Source: JBHHWH01 sp046756405
GTDB lineage: Bacteria > Actinomycetota > Acidimicrobiia > Spongiisociales > ZC4RG35
Length of the DNA stretch: 27,613 bases
NCBI GenBank assembly: GCA_046756405.1
Contig: JBHHWH010000027.1
Location: forward strand, 1 to 27,613
Direction: 5' to 3'
The position numbers and the translations under genes are program-made. Position 1 is the first letter of the stretch; every line of letters begins with the position of its first letter. Below, in pieces: positions 22,166-27,613 of this stretch. The notes under the pieces were generated by a model, which saw only the letters and a program-made list of their open reading frames with translations, did not search any database and was not told where the DNA came from.

Positions 22166-23920
22166 ATGACCACCGGCCCCAAGGCCCGCAGCGCCAAACC
22201 CACGGCGAGCTTCCTCGCCGTAGCGGGCGCCCGCCTGATCGAGAAGGGCTTCGAGTCCTACATGGCCGACTTCCGGGACGTGACCAGACGCGCCGTCCGC
22301 CGTTTCGCCGAGAGGGACTGGCATGCCGGTGTGGCCGACGCCACCGAACGACTGGACCTCTACGGAGGCCGGGTACAGGCCCTGGTGAAGAAGCTGCGGG
22401 CCCTGCACGGGGACCGGGCCCAGGATCGGCTGGTGTGGGCGGCCACCAAGGCCGTCTACTCGGGAAGGATCGCCCACCGCCACGACTGCGAGCTGGCAGA
22501 GACCTTCTACAACTCGATAACCCGCAAGATCTTCGCCACCGTCGGCGTGGACCAGGACATCGAGTTCGTCCACTCCGACTTCTCCACCGTTCCCCGCACC
22601 GACTACTGGCCGGTCTCCTCCCGGTTCGAGGCCCCGGGGGATCTTCCCGGCTTGATCGAGAACATCCTGGAAAAGATCAGCCCTCCCGCTCCGTTTCGGG
22701 ATCGGACGAGGTCGGCGACGAAGGTGGCGGAGAGGCTGGAGCAGACCTTCGCCGGGCCTATCGGCCGGGCAGAGGTGCTCGACGCGGTCTTTTACCGGAG
22801 GAAAGGCGCCTACATCATCGGGCGAATCGACGTGGCCGGTGAGTGGCATCCGCTGGTCCTCGCCCTTTTGAACACCGAGAAGGGGATGGTGGTCGACGCG
22901 GTGCTCACCGACTCCAACGCGGTGAGCATCCTGTTCAGCTTCACCCGCTCCCACTTCCACGTCGACCTCGAGCCGGCCCACGAAGTGGTCGCCTTCCTCT
23001 CCTCGCTGATGCCCCACAAGCGGCTGGCCGAGCTGTACATCGGCATCGGGCACCACAAGCACGGCAAGACCCTCCTCTACCGGGATGTGATGGCCCACCT
23101 AGCCTCCTCGACGGAGACCTTCGACATCGCCCCCGGGATCCCGGGTCTGGTGATGATCACCTTCACCATGCCCGACTACGACTACGTGTTCAAGGTGATC
23201 CGCGACCACTTCCCGCCGGTGAAGTCGGTCACCCGGAGCAGGGTGAAGGAGCGCTACCGCCTGGTGTTCCGCCACGACCGGGCGGGACGGCTGGTAGAGG
23301 CCCAGGAGTTCGAGCATCTCAGCTTCGACCGGGACCGCTTCGCTCCACGCCTCCTCGACGAGCTCACCGACGAGGCAGGAAGGAGCGTGCACCTCGACGG
23401 CGATTCCGTGGTTATCAACCACTGCTACATCGAACGGCGGGTCACCCCTCTCAACCTGTATGTGGAGGAATGGGACTTCGACACCGCCCGCGGGGTGGTC
23501 ATCGACTACGGGACAGCCATCGGCGAGATGGCCCGGACCGGGATCTTCCCCGGTGACCTGCTGTTGAAGAACTTCGGGGTCACCCGTCACGGCAGGGTGG
23601 TCTCCTATGACTACGACGAGCTGAGCCTGATCGAAGAGCTGAACTTCCGCAGGATCCCCCAGGCCCGGGAGGGAGACGACGAGATGTCCGACCAGCCCTG
23701 GTTCGGGGTCGGTCCCAACGACATCTTCCCCGAGGAGTTCCGCTCCTTCATCGGACTGGTAGGCGAACTCCGGGAGGCCTTCGAGACCGAGAACAAGGAC
23801 CTGTTCGACGTGGATTGGTGGAAGTCGATGCAGGATCGTCTCGCCGCCAGGGAGATCATCGACATCCGCCCCTATTGGGACCGCTACCGCCTCTCCTGGC
23901 AGGAGCCGGCCTCGGTGTAG
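22166..23920 (+). CDS. aceK: isocitrate dehydrogenase kinase/phosphatase
   Basis: Bifunctional enzyme of 584 residues, close to the usual 570-600, that phosphorylates and dephosphorylates isocitrate dehydrogenase to divert carbon into the glyoxylate bypass. Conserved blocks are visible: NSITRKIFATVG near residue 115, ELYIGIGHHKHGKTLLYRD near 290-310, and IFPGDLLLKNFGVTRHGR near 461-478. Asp464, Asn469 and Asp482 correspond, with an offset of 7, to Asp457, Asn462 and Asp475 of the Escherichia coli enzyme, so the kinase/phosphatase active site looks intact. No isocitrate lyase or malate synthase gene is beside it. ATG 22166 has no Shine-Dalgarno. The family is best known from proteobacteria, so its presence here is noteworthy. 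Confidence 0.95.
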   Translation: MTTGPKARSAKPTASFLAVAGARLIEKGFESYMADFRDVTRRAVRRFAERDWHAGVADATERLDLYGGRVQALVKKLRALHGDRAQDRLVWAATKAVYSGRIAHRHDCELAETFYNSITRKIFATVGVDQDIEFVHSDFSTVPRTDYWPVSSRFEAPGDLPGLIENILEKISPPAPFRDRTRSATKVAERLEQTFAGPIGRAEVLDAVFYRRKGAYIIGRIDVAGEWHPLVLALLNTEKGMVVDAVLTDSNAVSILFSFTRSHFHVDLEPAHEVVAFLSSLMPHKRLAELYIGIGHHKHGKTLLYRDVMAHLASSTETFDIAPGIPGLVMITFTMPDYDYVFKVIRDHFPPVKSVTRSRVKERYRLVFRHDRAGRLVEAQEFEHLSFDRDRFAPRLLDELTDEAGRSVHLDGDSVVINHCYIERRVTPLNLYVEEWDFDTARGVVIDYGTAIGEMARTGIFPGDLLLKNFGVTRHGRVVSYDYDELSLIEELNFRRIPQAREGDDEMSDQPWFGVGPNDIFPEEFRSFIGLVGELREAFETENKDLFDVDWWKSMQDRLAAREIIDIRPYWDRYRLSWQEPASV

Positions 23921-23933
23921 ACGGAGTCCTCGT

Positions 23934-24382
23934 TCAGTCGGCGGCTCCCTGAATGATCGCCTCGGTCGCCTCTTTGATCCTGGTGTAAGTGTCGATCAGT
24001 CTGAGCCCCGGTTCGGCCTCGTGTCGCCGCTTCAGTTCCTCCTCAACCCACCGTCCAGTTTGCGACTCTCCTTGCGGGCAAGGCGTGCTTCGGGGTCCGA
24101 CGGAGTGACCCCGAGACTGGCAAGGCGGTCGGCCCCTGCTCTGGCCTGGGTGAGGACCTCGTCGAGCTGAGAGACGGGAGTCGACGGAGAGTCGAGGTCG
24201 GCGAAGCTGCGCCGGTAGCAGTTGAGGAGTTTGACGACCGTGGACATTCGCGGGTCGACCTTGCCGTTCTCTATGAGCGAGATCTGAGCACGGGTGATCC
24301 CTGTGCGCGTCGACACGTCGGTGAGCGACATCTGCGCCTCCTGGCGCATCTGCCGGAGTCGAGCACCCGAGAAGTAGCTCAT
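23934..24382 (-). pseudogene. XRE-family regulator with probable single-base frameshift
   Basis: As sequenced, the frame from ATG 24382 stops at 24032 (116 residues) after the helix-turn-helix (LRQMRQEAQMSLTDVSTRTG, ITRAQISLIENGKVDPRMST) and a middle region. Directly after, another frame (deleting-base shift near 24045-24050) continues with VEEELKRRHEAEPGLRLIDT and YTRIKEATEAIIQGAAD, ending at 23934. Adding one base in GGACGG joins the two as KLDRWVEEEL, giving a 149-residue protein. This extra segment has no start codon of its own and looks coding, so I favour a frameshift; the shorter 116-residue form may still be functional. Its promoter overlaps a 20-bp palindrome. Confidence 0.65.
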
Positions 24383-24384
24383 GG

Positions 24385-24404
24385 TGTTATGTTATAGCAT
24401 AACA
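24385..24404. promoter_or_regulatory. palindromic operator and leaderless promoter of the second XRE gene
   Basis: TGTTATG (24385-24391) and CATAACA (24398-24404) are perfect arms around TTATAG, giving a 20-base palindrome with one mismatched pair. On the minus strand TAACAT lies 6 bases before ATG 24382, so the operator covers the -10 region. Autorepression is likely. Confidence 0.65.
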
Positions 24405-24459
24405 GTCTGGACGTCTAGCGGACTGACCGGGGCTCAGCGACGGGCCCCGGAGGGAGCGC

Positions 24460-24830
24460 CCTACACTCGCCACCACCGACCCCGACGCCGGTGAGGAGGG
24501 GGTGGCCATCGTCTTCGTTCCCGCCGACACCCCCGGTGTCACCCAGGGGCCCCCTTATCAGAAGGCGGGGATGAGCGGTGATGCCAACGGCGACGTCTGG
24601 TTCGAAGAGGCCAGGGTGCCCCTCGAGTTCCGGGCCCACGGGCCCGGCGAGGACGCCAAATGGGCCCGGGCGATGATCACCTCCGGCAACGTCGGAACCG
24701 CCGCCCAGTGCATCGGAGTGATGCGCAACCTCTACGAGATCGTCAAGGATTGGTGCGACACCCGGGTTATCGCCGAGAAGAAGCTGAAGGACCATTCGAT
24801 CACCGCTGCGGTCCTCGCCAATGATCCCGG
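24460..24830 (+). pseudogene. acyl-CoA dehydrogenase internal fragment
   Basis: The frame runs from a stop at 24424-24426, and homology begins near LATTDPDAGEEGVAIVFVPA, continuing with DTPGVTQGPPYQKAGMSGDA, DVWFEEARVPLEFR, SGNVGTAAQCIGVMRNLYEI and ending near KLKDHSITAAVLA. This is the middle beta-domain and the start of the C-terminal helical domain of an acyl-CoA dehydrogenase. The N-terminal domain and most of the C-terminal domain, including the catalytic base region, are missing. No start codon with a ribosome site is present. The fragment is squeezed between two minus-strand regulator genes; it is a remnant of a deletion or insertion event. Confidence 0.75.
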
Positions 24831-24833
24831 CGG

Positions 24834-25316
24834 TCAGTCGTCTTTGTTCGGCTCCTGGACGCGCTCCAGGACGTCGATCAGGGTCTTCGCTTCGGCGTTG
24901 GTGATCCGGTCGGCGAAGTGGCGGGCTATGCCGTCGAGGTGAACCTCGGCCGCGGCACGGAAGACCTCGATGCCAGCGTCGGTGATGACAATTCGGGTGG
25001 CCCTCCGGTCGGCCGGGTCGGGAAGCCGCCGTACCAGACCTCGGTCCTCCAGCCGGTCCACCAGGGTGGTAAGCCCCGACTTGGAGAGCACCACACGCTC
25101 GGCCAGGTCCGCCATCCGTATCCCCGCCGCCCCAGCCTCATAGGTGTGCAGCAGGGTGTCGTAGGACTTGAGGTCGAGGTCGCTCTGGGCTCGTAGCTCC
25201 TCATCGAGGCGGGGGGTGATGTGACCGTGGGCGGTCATCAACGCCCTCCAGGCACGCAGCTTGAGATTGGAGGGTCGGAGTCTCGACGATCTCGAGGGTT
25301 GACGCTTCTTGTTCAT
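24834..25316 (-). CDS. MarR-family transcriptional regulator
   Basis: A 160-residue winged-helix regulator. Residues about 20-60 form the dimerisation helices (LRAWRALMTAHGHITPRLDE). The DNA-binding part contains IRMADLAERVVLSKSGLTTL, then VDRLEDRGLVRRLPDPADRR, the classic MarR recognition helix and wing. ATG 25316 is chosen because an upstream in-frame start (25382) would extend through the divergent promoter. It is divergent from an NmrA-type NAD(P)-binding protein and probably controls it, as is common for this pairing. The ligand is unknown. Its stop sits beside an acyl-CoA dehydrogenase remnant. Confidence 0.88.
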   Translation of the reverse strand: MNKKRQPSRSSRLRPSNLKLRAWRALMTAHGHITPRLDEELRAQSDLDLKSYDTLLHTYEAGAAGIRMADLAERVVLSKSGLTTLVDRLEDRGLVRRLPDPADRRATRIVITDAGIEVFRAAAEVHLDGIARHFADRITNAEAKTLIDVLERVQEPNKDD

Positions 25317-25320
25317 TTCT

Positions 25321-25345
25321 GTATAGTTCGTTAGCGAATGATCGT
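25321..25345. promoter_or_regulatory. possible MarR operator and -10 region
   Basis: TTCG (25327-25330) and CGAA (25335-25338) flank TTAG, a short imperfect palindrome. On the minus strand TATAC lies just before the MarR start. The symmetry is weak, so this is tentative. Confidence 0.3.
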
Positions 25346-25411
25346 GTGTCGTACTATCTGGTGTCGAAGTATAGCGACCCATGGTCGAGAGTCCACAGCG
25401 AGGAGCGTGCC

Positions 25412-26275
25412 ATGGGTCTGATAGCAGTCACGGGAGCATCGGGAAACGTGGGCAGCCGCATCATCGGTCGCCTCGCCGCCGCAGGGCACAGAGTGCGGGC
25501 CATAAGCCGCAACCCGGGGGCCCAGCCCGAGGGGGTGGAGGTAGCGCCCGCAGACCTCACCGACCTGGCCCAGGCCATCGATGTCCTCGACGGTGCCGAC
25601 TCCGCCTACCTCAACCTCCCCTACTGGGGTGAGGATCCCCTGGGCATGGAGACCGCGGTGGGCACCAACCTGATCGACGCCGCTGCCAAGACCGGGGTTT
25701 CCAACGTGGTGATGCACACCGCTCTTCACGCCGACCGGGGGGATACCGGAGCGCGCATCTTGGACAACAAGACCGCCCTGGAAGAAGCCCTGGCCGGCTC
25801 CGGTGTCGGACACACCATCCTCCGTCCCGCCTGGTTCCTCCAGAACCTGTGGGGAGCGAGGGACTATCTCACCCAGGGTGTGGTCAGCCTCCCCTGGGCC
25901 GGGGACATGGTCTGGGCGGCCACCGACGTCGAGGACATCGTCACCGCGGCGGTGGCCTTCCTCACCACCGAGCCCGCCAACCGGGGTTTCGACCTCCACA
26001 TTTCCGGCGGGATCTCCGGCGATGGGATCGCCGCGGCCGCCGGTCGGGTGCTGGGCCGGGAGGTCGCCTACATGGAAGCCCAGGTTTCCACCAGGGACTA
26101 CGTCGAGGGCTTCCCCATCGGCGACGTTCACAAGGACATCTACGCCGAGCTGTTCGACTACTTCCGCTCCACCACCTACCTGGGTGAACCCGGTGCGGTG
26201 ACCGAAGCAGTCGAAGGTCTCAGCTACCGGGGAGTCGAGGACTTTCTTCGCGACGAGCTGTTCGCCGGGGAGTAA
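25412..26275 (+). CDS. NmrA/SDR-like NAD(P)-binding protein
   Basis: A 287-residue atypical short-chain dehydrogenase of the NmrA/NAD(P)H-binding group. The dinucleotide motif VTGASGNVGSRI is at residues 6-17 and ISRNP follows the second strand. The classical YxxxK catalytic pair is not evident; LRPAWFLQNLW and TDVEDI are typical of the NmrA/quinone-oxidoreductase-2 subgroup. It may reduce a quinone or sense redox state. GAGGAG (25400-25405) lies 6 bases before ATG 25412; upstream in-frame starts run into the MarR promoter. It is divergent from MarR and followed by a small barrel protein on the same strand, probably as one transcript. Confidence 0.85.
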   Translation: MGLIAVTGASGNVGSRIIGRLAAAGHRVRAISRNPGAQPEGVEVAPADLTDLAQAIDVLDGADSAYLNLPYWGEDPLGMETAVGTNLIDAAAKTGVSNVVMHTALHADRGDTGARILDNKTALEEALAGSGVGHTILRPAWFLQNLWGARDYLTQGVVSLPWAGDMVWAATDVEDIVTAAVAFLTTEPANRGFDLHISGGISGDGIAAAAGRVLGREVAYMEAQVSTRDYVEGFPIGDVHKDIYAELFDYFRSTTYLGEPGAVTEAVEGLSYRGVEDFLRDELFAGE

Positions 26276-26286
26276 GCAAGAAAGGT

Positions 26287-26305
26287 CCGCCGCGGAGGCG
26301 GACAC
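26287..26305 (+). other. short hairpin between two cotranscribed genes
   Basis: GTCCGCC and GGCGGAC form a perfect 7-bp stem with loop GCGGA. There is no T tract; it may stabilise or tune the mRNA ahead of the small gene. Confidence 0.35.
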
Positions 26306-26325
26306 TACGAGAGAAGGGATACGAG

Positions 26326-26601
26326 ATGCCGACAGTACTGGCTGTCAACCACAACATCGCCGACTACGACACCTGGAAGGCCGTGTTCGACGAGTTCAAC
26401 GAGACCGACCGCGGAGTGTTGGCCTCCCGGATCAACCGCAATGTCGAGGACCCGAACAACATCACCGTCGTGCACGTGTTCGAGAACGAAGAGACGGCCC
26501 GGGCCTTCGTCGACAACCCTGAGCTGGCTGCGGCGATGGGCCGCGCCGGGGTGACCAGTGCTCCGAGGATCGAGCTTTTCGAAGAGGTGTTCTCCAGCTG
26601 A
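26326..26601 (+). CDS. small dimeric alpha-beta-barrel-like protein
   Basis: A 91-residue protein with the ferredoxin-like strand-helix pattern of the dimeric alpha/beta barrel (ABM-like) superfamily: VLAVNHNIADYDTWKAVFDE, ITVVHVFENEETARAFVDNP, and a final IELFEEVF strand. Related stand-alone proteins act as monooxygenase-like or stress proteins, but no function can be assigned. GAAGGGA lies about 8 bases before ATG 26326. It is 50 bases downstream of the NmrA-type gene and is followed by an intrinsic terminator, so the pair forms a two-gene unit under MarR control. Confidence 0.75.
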   Translation: MPTVLAVNHNIADYDTWKAVFDEFNETDRGVLASRINRNVEDPNNITVVHVFENEETARAFVDNPELAAAMGRAGVTSAPRIELFEEVFSS

Positions 26602-26626
26602 GCGCCGGTGACCGACTCGAGACGGG

Positions 26627-26649
26627 AAGGGGCCCTACGGGGCCCCTTT
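26627..26649 (+). terminator. terminator after the small barrel gene
   Basis: AAGGGGCCC (26627-26635) pairs with GGGCCCCTT (26640-26648), loop TACG, followed by TCTC. Good stem, short T tract. Confidence 0.65.
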
Positions 26650-26730
26650 CTCATGGGCCAGACCTGATGACCGCGTAGACGTGTTCGGCTTCGACACCCA
26701 CCCTCTCGGCCCGGATCGGATAAGCCGGGT

Positions 26731-27613
26731 TCAGCCGCCTTCGGAGACCGCCCGCAGCTCATACTCCTCCGCCGGAACCTCCCGGACCGCCCCGTCGACA
26801 TGCTCGAGGGCCTGCGGGTCCGGGTTGCCGCTCAGCTCCGAAAGCCTGGCGAGTTGCGGGGAGAGGCGGCTGGTCCACGATCCCACCGCCCGGTTGAAGG
26901 CATCCACGGTCTTGCCCAAGTGGGAGCCCACGTCGCCGAGGTAGCCAACGAAGGTGCCGATCCTCTTGTGCAGTTCCCGGGTCTGGGAGAGGATCTCGTC
27001 GGCCTGCTGAACCGACCGCTCCTCGGTGAGGATGGCTCCGACGCTCATGAGGATGGGGAACAGCGCCGCCGGTCCCGCCACCACCACCCGGGTGGCCAGC
27101 AGCTTCTCGATCACCTGAGGTGAGGCGGCGGCCGCCGCCTCGTAGACCGCCTGGGACGGCAGGTACATGACCACATACCCTCCGGAGGCGGCTTCGGCGT
27201 AGCCGCGGGCTGCCAGCTCCTTTCCGACCCGTTCCAGCTCCTTGGCCTCGGCGGCGAGGAGCCTGTCCCGCTCGCCGTCGTCGTCGCAGGCAAGGGCGTC
27301 GAGGTAGCGGGCGACGGGGAACTTGGCGTCGATGACGATGCGGCGGTCTCCGGGCAGGTGGACCACGGCATCGGCGGTGCCGGTTCCTACCTGGACCTGG
27401 GTCTCGAAGTCCCGGCCTTCGCTAAGCCCGCCCAGCTCGAGGATCCGCAGCAGCGAGATCTCACCCCAGTTGCCCCGGGCCCGGTCGTTGGTGAAGAGCT
27501 GGGTGATGCTCCCCACCTTGGAGTCGATGCCGCTCACCTGGGTCTCCAGGGTCGCCTTCTGCTCGGCCAGGGTCCGCTGCACGGCCGCCAGAGCCGCGGC
27601 CAGCTCGGACACC
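26731..27613 (-). CDS. rmuC: DNA recombination protein RmuC (5' end outside the window)
   Basis: At least 293 residues, continuing past the window edge. It matches the RmuC family: coiled-coil start (AAVQRTLAEQKATLETQVSG), then RARGNWGEISLLRILELGGL, VHLPGDRRIVIDAKFPVARY, GGYVVMYLPSQAVYEAAAA and FPILMSVGAILTEER. The central part is the PD-(D/E)xK-like nuclease core with VIDAKFP. RmuC is linked to limiting recombination at inverted repeats. A GTG at 27610-27612 could be an internal start, but normal family members carry a membrane segment and a longer coiled coil upstream, so the true start is probably outside. The last residues (VREVPAEEYELRAVSEGG) end at TGA 26731. Confidence 0.92.
   Translation of the reverse strand, partial: VSELAAALAAVQRTLAEQKATLETQVSGIDSKVGSITQLFTNDRARGNWGEISLLRILELGGLSEGRDFETQVQVGTGTADAVVHLPGDRRIVIDAKFPVARYLDALACDDDGERDRLLAAEAKELERVGKELAARGYAEAASGGYVVMYLPSQAVYEAAAAASPQVIEKLLATRVVVAGPAALFPILMSVGAILTEERSVQQADEILSQTRELHKRIGTFVGYLGDVGSHLGKTVDAFNRAVGSWTSRLSPQLARLSELSGNPDPQALEHVDGAVREVPAEEYELRAVSEGG

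Noticed and set aside
24415..24795. Minus-strand 126-residue reading frame
   Set aside because: It lies opposite the acyl-CoA dehydrogenase remnant, which has clear homology; the antisense product has none.

Overview
The window is high-GC, gene-dense DNA with no rRNA, tRNA, CRISPR array, transposase or phage gene that I can see. Several traits point to an actinobacterium, possibly of the Acidimicrobiia type: a putative F420-dependent LLM oxidoreductase, a DUF5667 anti-sigma-like protein, PhoP-like 11-bp repeats, and many genes that lack a Shine-Dalgarno but carry a TANNNT box 6-8 bases before the start codon. The class assignment is inference.

Layout. 1-2054: succinate-semialdehyde dehydrogenase divergent from an XRE regulator, with a perfect 24-bp-arm palindrome between them and a wrecked nucleotidyltransferase gene behind the regulator. 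2086-3126: secreted trypsin-like protease. 3139-4997: an OmpR-type two-component system in which both genes carry a single-base frameshift. 5122-5817: secreted spondin-like protein. 5932-6672: two tiny zinc-ribbon proteins and a DUF2905 membrane protein. 6758-8930: secreted acidic protein divergent from an ECF sigma / DUF5667 pair. 8947-11889: MMPL exporter divergent from a TetR regulator, with palindromic operators between. 12003-14757: a membrane protein of unknown function, an SRPBCC protein and an AbiEi/DUF559-type protein, interleaved with four copies of a 47-bp palindromic repeat.

14761-21942 is the metabolic core: a collinear minus-strand block encoding permease, ATPase, permease and lipoprotein of a nitrate/taurine-type importer, then a beta-ureidopropionase-like amidohydrolase, a dihydropyrimidinase and an LLM flavin/F420 oxidoreductase. 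Together they suggest import and ring-opening of a pyrimidine or hydantoin-like compound to a beta-amino acid. No conventional dihydropyrimidine dehydrogenase is present, so the LLM enzyme is a candidate for the missing redox step.

22166-27613: isocitrate dehydrogenase kinase/phosphatase (aceK), a second XRE regulator with its own palindromic operator and an apparent frameshift, an acyl-CoA dehydrogenase remnant, a MarR regulator divergent from an NmrA-type NAD(P)-binding protein, a small alpha-beta-barrel protein, and rmuC running off the window. Broken or frameshifted genes are frequent (three single-base frameshifts, two gene remnants). The frameshifts may be decay or assembly error.
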